Notes: generated from the letters alone by a model not told the origin. Numbered from the stretch's first letter, positions 1 to 8,237 are shown. The stretch is 64,000 nucleotides of DNA from Rheinheimera sediminis (GCF_004005375.1 NZ_RZUF01000016.1:1-64000), one strand, 5' to 3'. Numbers and translations: made by a program.

Positions 1-81
1 GTGGATCAGTTTTGCATTGTTGGTAACAGCTTTTCGAGCTTGAGCTTCAGAGCTTTGCGCCTGCTGTGAAAATAGTTTCAT
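1..81 (-). CDS. 5' end of an unrecognised element gene (truncated by window edge)
   Basis: Only the first 27 codons are visible, beginning MKLFSQQAQSSEAQA and running off the left edge. The ATG shares its A with the TAA stop of the upstream AlpA-like gene (TAATG), so the two are probably translationally coupled. The visible residues are polar and rich in Gln, Ala and Ser and show no recognisable domain. In P4-like satellites the gene after alpA is often a replication or regulatory gene, but nothing here identifies it. Confidence 0.5.
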   Translation of the reverse strand, partial: MKLFSQQAQSSEAQARKAVTNNAKLIH

Positions 82-284
82 TAGTGCGCCCCCTCACCAG
101 CTAAAAAAGCCTGTACAGCTTCGGCAGGCCATAGCAAACGCCCTGAAGGTAACTTGATCGGTCTGATTCCGTAGAAAGAACCTGTTTTACAAAGGCGAGT
201 TCTGATAGTGCTTGGTTTGCCGTGCAAGACTTCGGCGAACTGTTCTGTGGTCAAATTTTGCGGTGTGAATGTAATGGTGTTCAT
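81..284 (-). CDS. AlpA-like helix-turn-helix regulator
   Basis: A 67-residue protein with the layout of the AlpA/excisionase HTH family: an N-terminal helix-turn-helix (LTTEQFAEVL, then STIRTRL), a wing ending in PIKLPSGRLLWP, and a short C-terminal helix (AVQAFLAG). Members act as small DNA-binding activators of element integrase genes or as recombination directionality factors. It lies in the same minus-strand series as the integrase, after the 262-residue gene. A GAGG Shine-Dalgarno precedes the ATG and lies against a perfect 9-bp inverted repeat, suggesting autoregulation. Which of the two roles it plays cannot be told from sequence. Confidence 0.75.
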   Translation of the reverse strand: MNTITFTPQNLTTEQFAEVLHGKPSTIRTRLCKTGSFYGIRPIKLPSGRLLWPAEAVQAFLAGEGAH

Positions 285-313
285 GCTAATACCTCGTGTT
301 GTTTGGTATTAGC
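285..313. promoter_or_regulatory. Perfect 9-bp inverted repeat over the alpA-like ribosome-binding site
   Basis: GCTAATACC and GGTATTAGC are separated by 11 bases and abut the ATG of the AlpA-like gene. The start-proximal arm directly follows the GAGG of the Shine-Dalgarno. As DNA it could be an operator for the AlpA-like protein; as RNA the hairpin would hide the ribosome-binding site. The sequence does not decide between the two. Confidence 0.5.
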
Positions 314-353
314 ACCTTAAAAATGAAGTGGTGTTAGCCACGGCTAGGTGGTT

Positions 354-1142
354 TTATTTTTCATTCAATCGTCTAACGAAACGCCCATAAGTTATTTGTT
401 CATCTTTATGTTTCGCGCCGTCTTTGTTTGGAATAATCACGAAACTTACAGACCAAGTCTTGCAATTCTGCGGGTTAGGCGCAACCTCTTGAACATTGTC
501 AAAATACTGTTCTTCATTACCGAGCATTGCTATAAATTCAGGCCAAAGTTCTTTTGGCTTAGAGCCTGCGTTTTTCATAGCTTTGAGATTTTCAAATATC
601 TCCGATAACCCTCTCTTACGTTCCACCTTTGCTATCTTACGTTGATTTTGTCCATAAGCGTGGGAGACCTTCAAACACCTAGAAATATCACCCAGCTCGT
701 AGGCAGCAGAAAGTTGTACCTCAACTTTGGTTTCTTTGTTAAGTAAAATATCAGCCTGAACTAAGTACAGTGAACATAAATCTAAATGGCTACCAAGCTC
801 AAACTTATTATTTTCTCGGATCTGCTTGCCTGAATAACTTATACCCGACAGGGGGTCTCTTAATTTAATTCCCTTTCTACGGAATAAACTAATTATTCCG
901 TTTAAGGTCAGTTTTACTTTCTCAGCTAATGGCAATGGATCGCTTTGCACAGGTACTGAGGCATAGATGAGTTGAACATTATCAGTAAATCTTTGCCCCC
1001 TTTTATCAAAAAGATAAACACCACCATCCTCGGAGGTTAAGACAATACGGTCTTTGCTCGATTCAGAAACGGCCTTTTTAAAATGTTCCAACTGACCACT
1101 TTCCTTAAGTCGTTTCCTTGCTATTTTTGAGTTATTTGCCAT
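354..1142 (-). CDS. Unrecognised 262-aa element protein coupled to integrase
   Basis: I recognise no family. The product is soluble-looking, with no signal peptide or membrane segment, a basic N-terminus (KIARKRLKE), and a Lys/Arg-rich central stretch around residues 160-175 (QRKIAKVERKRG). Its ATG overlaps the integrase stop in TAATG, so the two proteins are likely made from one message. The gene ends about 70 bases before the AlpA-like gene. Its position next to an integrase suggests a role in element maintenance or a cargo function such as defence, but the sequence supports no specific function. Confidence 0.7.
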   Translation of the reverse strand: MANNSKIARKRLKESGQLEHFKKAVSESSKDRIVLTSEDGGVYLFDKRGQRFTDNVQLIYASVPVQSDPLPLAEKVKLTLNGIISLFRRKGIKLRDPLSGISYSGKQIRENNKFELGSHLDLCSLYLVQADILLNKETKVEVQLSAAYELGDISRCLKVSHAYGQNQRKIAKVERKRGLSEIFENLKAMKNAGSKPKELWPEFIAMLGNEEQYFDNVQEVAPNPQNCKTWSVSFVIIPNKDGAKHKDEQITYGRFVRRLNEK

Positions 1143-2500
1143 TACGCCCCCTTAACCACAGCTAAGCGAGTCTCAGCATTAACGGGCACACTAAGCCCGG
1201 CTTGTTCTAAAAACCATGTTTCTATTCGCTCATGCCATAGCCTTAATAAATCAAGTGGCCTTTGCTTGTAATGCTTTTCTGCGGTAGCGCTGGGTTTGTG
1301 GCCCATAATCTGAGCTACTACGCCTGTAGGTACTTCAACCCATTCCGACAAGGTAGCAAAGCTGCGGCGTAAGCCATGCAAGGTTAAACCTTCAATACCT
1401 GCGGCCATAATCGCCGGATCGTAGCTTTTGCGGGGGTCTGTTAGTTTGCCGTCTTTACCTGAAGGGCTGGAAAATACCCATTGATTGCGGCGGGGTAACT
1501 GATTCAGCAGGCTTGCTACATAAGGCGTTAACGGGATAACCCGTACCCCTGCAACGCTGCCTTTACTGGTGGCTTTATCGCGTATAGCCATGCTTTGCCA
1601 TTTAAAATCAACATCTGACCATTGCAGGCCCGTTAATTCATTGCGCCGGGCTCCGGTTAGCAGCAGGGTTTGTACATAAGCTGAAATTATAGGGTTAGTG
1701 ATCTTTCTAAGTTCGGCAAACAAAGCAGGTAATTGTTCACGCTGCAACACATCATCACGGGCTTTTAGTTTGGTTACTGTCTTTTTCACAGCTTTGCTTT
1801 TCAGCGCTACAACATCAATCAGCCCGGCATATTCTGGCTGTTCGTTGCACCAGCTTAAACAGGCAAACAACAAGCGGTAAGTTTGAGCGGCTACACCGGG
1901 ACGGGTTTTGTTTTCCTTGTCCAGCCAACGCTTAATCAGATCGGCGGTTAAGTCACCAAGCTTTACATTTACCAAAGGGAATAAGCAGCCCTGTTTTGTC
2001 AGCAGCCCCTTTCCTCTGGCCCAAGGTAAACCCGCTTGCTGAACAGATTTTAAGTGGTCTTTATAGTGCTTTTCGCCCCAATCGGCTTTGTTTGCTTCCA
2101 CATATTCAGCCCATACAGCGCCAAGTGTAACGGAACCCCGTTTAATCTCTTTTTCTTCAGCCAGTTCAGCAGCGGCCTTTTGCCGTTTTACTTTGGCCGG
2201 GCTTATATTCTGACTGGCTAATACATCAAGCTTTTTGGCTTCGGCTCTGGCTTGCTCAATATCAAAGGCTTCTTCAGCACCTATAACAGCCCTTTGTGTG
2301 CGGCCATTAACCCACACTTGATAGATATAAGTTTTCTTGCCTGAAGCAAAAGCCCTTAACCCTAAACCCGGTTGTTTTGTGTCCCATAAGAAGGCTTCTT
2401 TTTTACCCTCTGGACACTTAAAGGCGGCAACTCTGCCAGCGTTAAAACTGACTTTGTTGCTGGTGCTGCTTTGTTTGGTGGTAGAATCTGCGGTAGCCAT
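1142..2500 (-). CDS. P4-type tyrosine integrase
   Basis: A 452-residue site-specific recombinase that would integrate and excise the element at a tRNA gene. The N-terminal arm-binding domain (about residues 18-95, DUF4102-like: LWDTKQPGLGLRAFASGKK) is followed by a core-binding region (about 125-225) and the catalytic domain. Catalytic residues are visible: Arg285 in TGARRNEL, His375-x-x-Arg378 in LHGLRRSF, His401 in IMGHK, and nucleophile Tyr411 in KHYKQRP. A strong AGGGGG Shine-Dalgarno lies 5 bases before the ATG. The length and complete catalytic set indicate an active enzyme. It lies about 225 bp from the tRNA remnant that is its likely att site. Confidence 0.95.
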   Translation of the reverse strand: MATADSTTKQSSTSNKVSFNAGRVAAFKCPEGKKEAFLWDTKQPGLGLRAFASGKKTYIYQVWVNGRTQRAVIGAEEAFDIEQARAEAKKLDVLASQNISPAKVKRQKAAAELAEEKEIKRGSVTLGAVWAEYVEANKADWGEKHYKDHLKSVQQAGLPWARGKGLLTKQGCLFPLVNVKLGDLTADLIKRWLDKENKTRPGVAAQTYRLLFACLSWCNEQPEYAGLIDVVALKSKAVKKTVTKLKARDDVLQREQLPALFAELRKITNPIISAYVQTLLLTGARRNELTGLQWSDVDFKWQSMAIRDKATSKGSVAGVRVIPLTPYVASLLNQLPRRNQWVFSSPSGKDGKLTDPRKSYDPAIMAAGIEGLTLHGLRRSFATLSEWVEVPTGVVAQIMGHKPSATAEKHYKQRPLDLLRLWHERIETWFLEQAGLSVPVNAETRLAVVKGA

Positions 2501-2576
2501 TTGAACCCCCTATGGTTCTTGTGGTTTGCCCTGCTCGTGTTGACGCACCAGCGGGGCTTTTTGTTTTTTAGTGCTG

Positions 2577-2606
2577 CGGATCGTTCTACGGATCGGCCAC
2601 GGATCG
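2577..2606. repeat. Three CGGATCG repeats spaced about one helical turn
   Basis: CGGATCG occurs at 2577, 2589 and 2600, with start-to-start spacings of 12 and 11 bp, placing all copies on one DNA face. They sit about 80-105 bp upstream of the integrase start. Each copy contains GATC, a possible Dam methylation site. Arm-type integrase sites or a regulator operator are the likeliest explanations; this is inference. Confidence 0.45.
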
Positions 2607-2656
2607 GAATTGTATCAATATACACCTATTCCGAACAACACGCCAGCAAGGGGGCT

Positions 2657-2674
2657 AACAGCTAAATAGCTGTT
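2657..2674. other. 8-bp palindrome followed by a T-run
   Basis: AACAGCTA and TAGCTGTT are separated by two bases and followed by TTT on the plus strand. It could be a weak terminator guarding the element end or a protein-binding site near attP. GC content is low for an intrinsic terminator, and there is no plus-strand gene upstream for it to terminate. Confidence 0.3.
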
Positions 2675-2724
2675 TTTATGAGGTTTTTAAGCGTAGTTCA
2701 ATACGGATAAATACGTTATTCCTT

Positions 2725-2772
2725 CGACTCATAATCGGCAGGTCCCTGGTTCAAGTCCAGGTGGGGCCACCA
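2725..2772 (+). pseudogene. 3' remnant of tRNA-Ile2(CAU), probable att site
   Basis: The sequence from the anticodon arm to the CCA end is preserved: anticodon loop CTCATAA, a T-arm with CCTGG/CCAGG around TTCAAGT, and acceptor 3' strand TGGGGCC followed by ACCA. It closely resembles the 3' half of the CAU-anticodon isoleucine tRNA (lysidine-modified type). No matching GGCCCCA 5' acceptor strand is present upstream, and the anticodon stem loses pairing just 5' of CGACTC. It is therefore a 3' duplicate left by integration, not a functional tRNA. Confidence 0.8.
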
Positions 2773-3184
2773 TTTATCAAGCACTTACGTTACTTCTTCT
2801 GATCCACTTTAAGTCTGTGCTACCTCTGTGCTACCAACATCCTAATAAGTCTAGCCGGATGTTATAATTTGCTCTTGCGATACAGCTTAAACATAATTCA
2901 ACTTATAACGACTTGAACCAGCCGATACTTCTGAAATAGAGTTTTTCTACAACACTGAATATTGATGGAACATCAGTTGGTAAGTCGGGAAATACAGCTA
3001 ATATCATCAGCCCACATCTCCATTTTCAAGTCAAAGAGTCAAAAGTAAGTGATTGCAATTAACCCTATGGCAAAAAACAGGAAGCAGTCTGGCAGTGGGT
3101 GAAACTATAACTTACAGATCCTGTACAGCTTTTGGGTGGATTAGGATGTCCCAAGCTTTAGATCATTAAATTAAGGATAAATTT
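2773..3184. other. Gene-free stretch right of the att site
   Basis: I see no gene in these 412 bases. They contain an 11-bp tandem repeat (2814-2835), an inverted repeat AACATCC/GGATGTT at 2836-2863 with a 14-base loop, and, at the right end, an AAGGA Shine-Dalgarno for the gene at 3185. The inverted repeat could be the old terminator of the tRNA gene, though its T-tract is poor. Confidence 0.5.
2814..2835. repeat. 11-bp tandem duplication
   Basis: TCTGTGCTACC occurs twice with no gap, 42 bp to the right of the tRNA remnant. Such short tandem repeats near an attachment site can be integrase arm sites or replication slippage. There are only two copies, so chance cannot be excluded. Confidence 0.5.
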
Positions 3185-4252
3185 ATGAAATACATTATTT
3201 TGACTCTGGCATTATTTTCTTTTTTCTCTACTGCCAAGCCGATTACAGCAGTTGGTGATACTGAAGTGCTGTGTGCAAAAAACTACGGAAAAGAAGGCTT
3301 CTATCTAGTCACAAAAACGGCAGGTGTTTCTCGCATCACATTCCATTCATTGACTAGGGGTGAAGTAATCAAAGATTTGCCATTCGAGGTTAAGCATTGT
3401 GTTTTAGATTCTGCAGAGCCTTTAGCTTTGCTGACAGATGAAAGTCAAGATATTCATTTCTTCAAAAAGTTGGATTCTGCTTTTTTATTTGAGAGGGCAT
3501 TCTCTGCGCAAGTTGCTTCTCACTCTAATACAGTGAGTTTCTACCGGAAGGTAGAGGGTGATGAAGATAATTTATTAGTATTTGTAATTGATATGAATAC
3601 TGGGACTGTGCTATCCAAAAATCAAGTCCAAAAGGCGTTGCTACGACATGCTGCCTTGAATTTTTCTGAGAGCGGAAAAGAGATTATTATATCGTACATG
3701 GACGGTGCAGGTGGACTTCTTTCTTACGATACTGAGTCATTCAATGTTCAAAACACATTTGAAGATGGACGCCGCATGGCGAACCAAGTCATAGTTTCAG
3801 GCAATAGTTTTATTATAAATTTTGACGGAAAAATCAATGCTTATCAGGCTCAAACGAATGTGTGGAGTTACAGCAACGCTGATTTAGAAATTAGCGTTAT
3901 GGAGAAATCTCCTGACGGAAACACACTTTTGCTGACCAACAATGTCAGGGCTGAGTTTGCAATTCTGAATTCAGAGGGCAAAGAAGTTGTAAATGGCGCT
4001 TATGAGCAGTTAACAAAGGTGAAATTTTTCGCTGAACTTTCTCAATCTTATCATGTAGAAGCTGTATTGAATGACGGATTCGCCCTAAGAGATTCAGATC
4101 GCAAAACCATACGATTCTACAATGTGGAGCAAGAGCTAGTTAAGGCAGTCAAGGTTTTAGAAGACGATGTTGTTTATTATCCAGCGACTACCACTGATCC
4201 ACTTTATCTCTTAACCACTCTGGAAGGTAAAAAAGTTATAACACGCCTGTGA
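3185..4252 (+). CDS. Secreted protein of unknown function, beta-propeller-like
   Basis: A 355-residue product with a clear signal peptide (MKYIILTLALFSFFSTAKP), so it should be periplasmic or secreted. The mature part is beta-rich with repeating units of the kind seen in propellers (for example YDTESFNVQNTFEDG and SPDGNTLLLTN), but I cannot assign a family. AAGGA lies 8 bases before the ATG. The gene is isolated, next to the element border, and reads AT-richer than the zinc genes that follow, so it may be acquired DNA. The 5' flank is long and without coding capacity. Confidence 0.75.
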   Translation: MKYIILTLALFSFFSTAKPITAVGDTEVLCAKNYGKEGFYLVTKTAGVSRITFHSLTRGEVIKDLPFEVKHCVLDSAEPLALLTDESQDIHFFKKLDSAFLFERAFSAQVASHSNTVSFYRKVEGDEDNLLVFVIDMNTGTVLSKNQVQKALLRHAALNFSESGKEIIISYMDGAGGLLSYDTESFNVQNTFEDGRRMANQVIVSGNSFIINFDGKINAYQAQTNVWSYSNADLEISVMEKSPDGNTLLLTNNVRAEFAILNSEGKEVVNGAYEQLTKVKFFAELSQSYHVEAVLNDGFALRDSDRKTIRFYNVEQELVKAVKVLEDDVVYYPATTTDPLYLLTTLEGKKVITRL

Positions 4253-4345
4253 AGTAAGATTTCCTAATCCGGTCTTAACTAGTGGTGCATCTGTTGTGAC
4301 TAGAGCATAAGAAGCTGAGGCTTTGATGCTCTGATGTTACGGCGT

Positions 4346-4372
4346 AAAAAAGGCAGCGTTAACGGCTGCCTT
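4346..4372 (-). terminator. Intrinsic terminator of the zinc receptor operon
   Basis: An 8-bp stem AAGGCAGC/GCTGCCTT with a 7-base loop is followed by a run of T on the minus strand. It lies 28 bp beyond the stop of the propeller lipoprotein. It may also act weakly for the plus-strand gene that ends at 4252. Confidence 0.8.
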
Positions 4373-4400
4373 ATTCAATAGTTAGTGGCAAAAGAAGCAA

Positions 4401-5720
4401 TTAATGATCGTCATGCCCTGCAGGAATTCCTACCCACACCATTTTATGTGGCGTAAAACCCAGCTCTTGTTTCTCAATCACTTTAGCCTCTTCCAGGTCA
4501 ATAGTACTGACGGTTTTGCTCAGTGGATCAGCCACATACACCTTGTCGTCCGCTGCAGAGATAGCCAGCTGTAACTGACTGCCTGTTGGCATAGTGGTTA
4601 AATCAGCAGTGGTGATCTGGACTTTGTTTGCCAATGCAAAAGCAGCACCAGTTGCAGCTGCTGCATTGTAATTCAGGATACTCAGAGCACCAGTGGAGTC
4701 CAGCAGCACAAACTTTTCGCCATGATCAGCAAAACCATAGCCTATGATGTTGGCACCAGTAGCGCCCTGCCAATCCACTTTATTCAGGCTGCCTGCAACA
4801 GGATTGACTGAAAACACAGTAGCACCGGCAAAGCCGATAAAATGCGGAGCATCTTCAACACCTTCCAAGGTACCGATACGCATAGTACCAGTGAAGTCAG
4901 CGGTATGAGCCACTTTGCTGGCGGTAAAAGTTTCACCGTCCTGCTTTAACAGCATCACGCCATCAGTGCAGCCAAAGCTGACATAATCTTTGTTTTGTGC
5001 GCTGCCATGTAAGCCAGGGCAACGCAGGGCAAATTCCTGTTCCAAATGGAAATGATCACCATGCACATGATAAACACCCACCTGATCGGGCAAAGTACTG
5101 GCTGTTGCTGCATCACGAATAGTTGAAACTAACATCTCACCCCGGGCCTGAGCGGCGCCGTGCATATGAGTGCTGTAAGTTAAAACCGGATAGTCATTGC
5201 TGCCCGTATTGATTTGATCATCATTCAGCACTGCGACTTTTGCCACACTGGAAGTGGCCACATTGCCGTCAAAAAAGATGGCAATTTGTTCATCCGTAGT
5301 GGTGACATGAGTAGGACGGCTTTCGCTGAGCTGCAGGCTCATTAAGCGGGGTTCTTCTTCATAAGGATGCAAGTGATCGCCATGATCTTCCTGATACAAA
5401 CCGCCATCGATAAACTCTACTTTATCGCTTTCACGCTGCACTACCATAGCAAAACGCTGGCTGGCTGAAGCGTATAAAGCTGAGGCATTGCTTAATGAGC
5501 TAAATTGGCCCAGTAGGTCGCCGTCTTCAAGGTTGTAAACCCTAAGCATGGTGCTGTCTTTATCTGAAATAACCAGACGACCAGCACCGGTTTCGTGGTC
5601 GTGATCATCTTCCACAGGAATAGGATCCTTTTCTACTATGTTGGTCGTGCTGTCACCACAGGCGGCCAGTAATGAAGCACTGATCAGTAACGCCAGCACA
5701 TTTACTTTTGATTTCAACAT
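4401..5720 (-). CDS. Zinc-linked beta-propeller lipoprotein (AztD-like)
   Basis: A 439-residue lipoprotein: the signal peptide ends in the lipobox LLAACG, followed by a His/Asp-rich segment (EDDHDHETG), a beta-propeller-type body and a C-terminal GHDDH. The family resembles AztD-type periplasmic zinc chaperones; I base this on the propeller plus metal-binding tails and the context, not on an alignment. The start is placed at MLKSKVNV, where GGAG lies 6 bases upstream, instead of at an in-frame start 25 codons earlier. It is the second gene after the His-rich TonB receptor, so it probably receives or buffers zinc at the outer membrane. Expected to be Zur-repressed. Confidence 0.75.
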   Translation of the reverse strand: MLKSKVNVLALLISASLLAACGDSTTNIVEKDPIPVEDDHDHETGAGRLVISDKDSTMLRVYNLEDGDLLGQFSSLSNASALYASASQRFAMVVQRESDKVEFIDGGLYQEDHGDHLHPYEEEPRLMSLQLSESRPTHVTTTDEQIAIFFDGNVATSSVAKVAVLNDDQINTGSNDYPVLTYSTHMHGAAQARGEMLVSTIRDAATASTLPDQVGVYHVHGDHFHLEQEFALRCPGLHGSAQNKDYVSFGCTDGVMLLKQDGETFTASKVAHTADFTGTMRIGTLEGVEDAPHFIGFAGATVFSVNPVAGSLNKVDWQGATGANIIGYGFADHGEKFVLLDSTGALSILNYNAAAATGAAFALANKVQITTADLTTMPTGSQLQLAISAADDKVYVADPLSKTVSTIDLEEAKVIEKQELGFTPHKMVWVGIPAGHDDH

Positions 5721-5781
5721 AAAAACTCCATAAAAATAAAAAGATCGCGGCTCACCAGGAAACGTTAAACCGCGATAAAAC

Positions 5782-8196
5782 TTAAAATTGACCACGAATA
5801 CCTAAACCCAAAGAACGGCCTGGCAAGGGGGTTTTGTCTTTCAAAAAAGAAGTGTGAACACGGGCTTCTTCGTCCGTCAGGTTTTCCCCTTTGACGTAAA
5901 GCACTATGTCTTGCAAGGCACCACTGAGGTGATAACTGACTGATGCATCCAGCAGGTTGTAGCCTGCAGTTGCACTTTCCAGCTCTGAAATTCTGTCTTG
6001 TTTGAAATAACGGGTCAGGCGCAGATCAGCGGAGATTTGATCGCCTTCATAGGCTAGTTCACTGGATAAACGCAGTGGTGGAGTGCGGGGTAAATCTCCC
6101 CCTCTGTCCAGTCGGGCACGAATGTAATCGGCCTGCACAGTGAAGCGATAAGGCTGGGCAATTTGCCACACCAGTTGTGATTCAAAACCATGCAAAATCA
6201 CGTCTTCAGCGACAAAAAGGTAAACCGGCAACTCACCACTGTGATCATGGCCTTCTTCTTCGGCATGATCATGGTTATGGCCGTCTTCAGCGAATAAACC
6301 TGTGTTTTGCTGGTAGTAGTAGTTATCTACTTTGTTGTAGAAGGCATTGAGTACCAAACCAAGATCGCCGCTGATTTTACGGAAGGTCAGGTCCAGGTTG
6401 TTCGCGACTTCCATTTCTATTGGCTGGCGATTCAGCACTATGGCTTGTTCTGCGTGCGGGTCGTCATTGAGGCTGAACAACGCACCTATTTCATAAGAGG
6501 CCGTGCCAATATGAGGGCCAAATGACAATAACTCAGCAGCTGAAGGGGCGCGCTCTGAACGGGAGACTGACACACCTAAGTTGTAACCTTCGGTAAAATC
6601 CCAGAAAGCACCAGCAGACAAACTGTAGGGCTTAAACTTATGCTCTACATCAAACACACGGATAAATTCTGCACCATGGTCGTGGTCAGGGCCGTGATCA
6701 TGCGCATCCTCGTCGTGCGAATGCGCCGCCAATGGTGGCAACAATACATCAGCTGCATTGATAGCCACCTGCTCAGTACGGGCTCCCAGTTGCACTAACA
6801 CTGGGCCAAAGTGCCGTTCTTCCATCAGGGCCACTGCAAGCATTTCAGTACTGGATGGTGGAGTAAAAGCTTCAGCTCCTATAGCTTCAAAATCACTGTG
6901 TTTGTATTGCAGGCTGACCCCACCACGCCAATCGGAGATCACCGGATGCAGTAATTCAAAACGGGCTTCTTCGCTCTGGTTTTTAAAAGTGGTGCCTACT
7001 AAGCCTTCTTCAACTTCCACATGCTGATAGTCTGTGTAAGCAATGCGGCTGTTCAACTTTTGTAGCCATGGCAAATCCAGATCCAACTCACTTAAAAACT
7101 GTACTCTGTCTTGTTTTAAATCGGCATACACAGACTCTTCGGCCTGCTCTTCGTCTTCGTGTGCATGACCGCCATGGCTATGGCCCGGAATACCGTACTC
7201 ACGTTTTAACTGACCAAAAGAGACACCCACAAAACCATTTTCCAGCAGGTAACTACTGCCTAAGCTAAAACCTTTGGCTGTTGCTGCTGTGTTGGCGACT
7301 TTGCCTGAAGCGCCTTCTTCGTGATCGTGATCTTCGTCGTCGTGATGCACTTCTGCTTCACCCGGAATACGGTAATCATCGTTATCACGCCAAAATACGT
7401 CGGCATATAAACCGGTTTGACCAACAAAGGTCTGAGCTGAACCTGAAGCCAGCTTTTCGTTATTCACCGACTCGCGCTGCAGCATCCACTCGCCTTTGGT
7501 GACTTGCTCAGTGGGAATTCTGTCATCCACCACGTTGACCACACCACCAATAGCGCCGCTGCCGTAAAACAAAGTGGCTGGGCCACGTAATACTTCAATC
7601 TGACTGGCAGTGCTGGCTTCAGCCGACACACTATGATCAGGCCCAACCCGTGAGGCATCACCAGCATCCAGACCATTTTGGGTGATCAAAACCCGTGGGC
7701 CATCTAAACCACGAATAATTGGGCTACTGGCCACAGAGCCATAAAAGTTACTGTGCACCCCTACTTCGTTTTTCAGCGTATCGCCTAAAGTCGACTGTTG
7801 ATTCATTTTCAGCCGATCACCAGCCAGTACACTGACAGGCAAAGCGGATTCTGTGCTGGATGCATGAAATGGACTGGCTTTGACATCAATAATTTCAAGC
7901 GCAGTAGGGGTTAACGCAAATTGCATGTCCTGTGCTGGTAACTCCAACTGAAAATTCCGGTGCGCAAAACTGTTTGCTTCAATATGCAATTCAGTGTGAT
8001 TACCTTGCAACGCCTGAAATTCAAAGCGGCCAGCAGCGTCGGTTTTCACCTTTTTATTCTGCCCAACTACTGTGACCCAAGCTTCAGCTACAGGCTGCCC
8101 TTGCTCATCCACTACAGTACCCTGCACTGACTGAGCCCATACCTGACCACTCAGACTAGCGGCGATCAGACTGGCCAATAAAGTTTTTCTACCCAT
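5782..8196 (-). CDS. TonB-dependent zinc receptor (ZnuD-like)
   Basis: An 804-residue outer-membrane receptor: signal peptide (KTLLASLIAASLSGQVWA), a carboxypeptidase-regulatory-like domain (about residues 25-100), a plug domain (SPIIRGLDGPRVLITQNG) and a beta-barrel ending in aromatic Phe (LGLGIRGQF). At least four extracellular-loop candidates are packed with His and acidic residues (such as HHDDEDHDHEE and HDHGPDHDHG), the hallmark of ZnuD-type zinc receptors. The ATG at 8196 is preferred over a TTG 12 bases upstream because GGGGAAG is spaced correctly for it. Transport would draw on TonB-ExbBD energy. The Zur box lies 42-64 bp upstream. Confidence 0.9.
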   Translation of the reverse strand: MGRKTLLASLIAASLSGQVWAQSVQGTVVDEQGQPVAEAWVTVVGQNKKVKTDAAGRFEFQALQGNHTELHIEANSFAHRNFQLELPAQDMQFALTPTALEIIDVKASPFHASSTESALPVSVLAGDRLKMNQQSTLGDTLKNEVGVHSNFYGSVASSPIIRGLDGPRVLITQNGLDAGDASRVGPDHSVSAEASTASQIEVLRGPATLFYGSGAIGGVVNVVDDRIPTEQVTKGEWMLQRESVNNEKLASGSAQTFVGQTGLYADVFWRDNDDYRIPGEAEVHHDDEDHDHEEGASGKVANTAATAKGFSLGSSYLLENGFVGVSFGQLKREYGIPGHSHGGHAHEDEEQAEESVYADLKQDRVQFLSELDLDLPWLQKLNSRIAYTDYQHVEVEEGLVGTTFKNQSEEARFELLHPVISDWRGGVSLQYKHSDFEAIGAEAFTPPSSTEMLAVALMEERHFGPVLVQLGARTEQVAINAADVLLPPLAAHSHDEDAHDHGPDHDHGAEFIRVFDVEHKFKPYSLSAGAFWDFTEGYNLGVSVSRSERAPSAAELLSFGPHIGTASYEIGALFSLNDDPHAEQAIVLNRQPIEMEVANNLDLTFRKISGDLGLVLNAFYNKVDNYYYQQNTGLFAEDGHNHDHAEEEGHDHSGELPVYLFVAEDVILHGFESQLVWQIAQPYRFTVQADYIRARLDRGGDLPRTPPLRLSSELAYEGDQISADLRLTRYFKQDRISELESATAGYNLLDASVSYHLSGALQDIVLYVKGENLTDEEARVHTSFLKDKTPLPGRSLGLGIRGQF

Positions 8197-8237
8197 GCAC
8201 TTCCCCAAAAAACAAAATCAGTTTCAGTTGCTTTCAC

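Larger units (their letters stand above)
1..2772. mobile_element. Right-hand end of an integrative element in a tRNA-Ile2(CAU) gene
   Basis: The stretch carries a P4-type integrase, an unrecognised gene coupled to it, an AlpA-like regulator and the beginning of another gene, all on the minus strand. It is bounded on the right by a 3' fragment of a tRNA gene. Element-borne integrases of this family use the 3' half of tRNA genes as attachment sites, so the fragment is probably one att copy. The intact tRNA and the rest of the element should then lie to the left, outside the window. The extent is inferred, because only one border is visible. Confidence 0.75.

Noticed and set aside
2362-2625. 87-residue reading frame overlapping the integrase start
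   Set aside because: It is out of frame over the integrase gene, with no Shine-Dalgarno and no domain. The integrase has a full catalytic set and a good start.
2690-2772. Intact tRNA gene
   Set aside because: The D-arm-like text TAGTTCAATACGG upstream looks suggestive, but there is no 5' acceptor strand to pair with TGGGGCC, the spacing to the anticodon is about 10 bases too long, and the anticodon stem is broken. It is a 3' remnant.
6307-7502. Several plus-strand frames inside the TonB receptor
   Set aside because: They are shadows created by the His/Asp-rich repeats of the receptor on the other strand; none has family resemblance.
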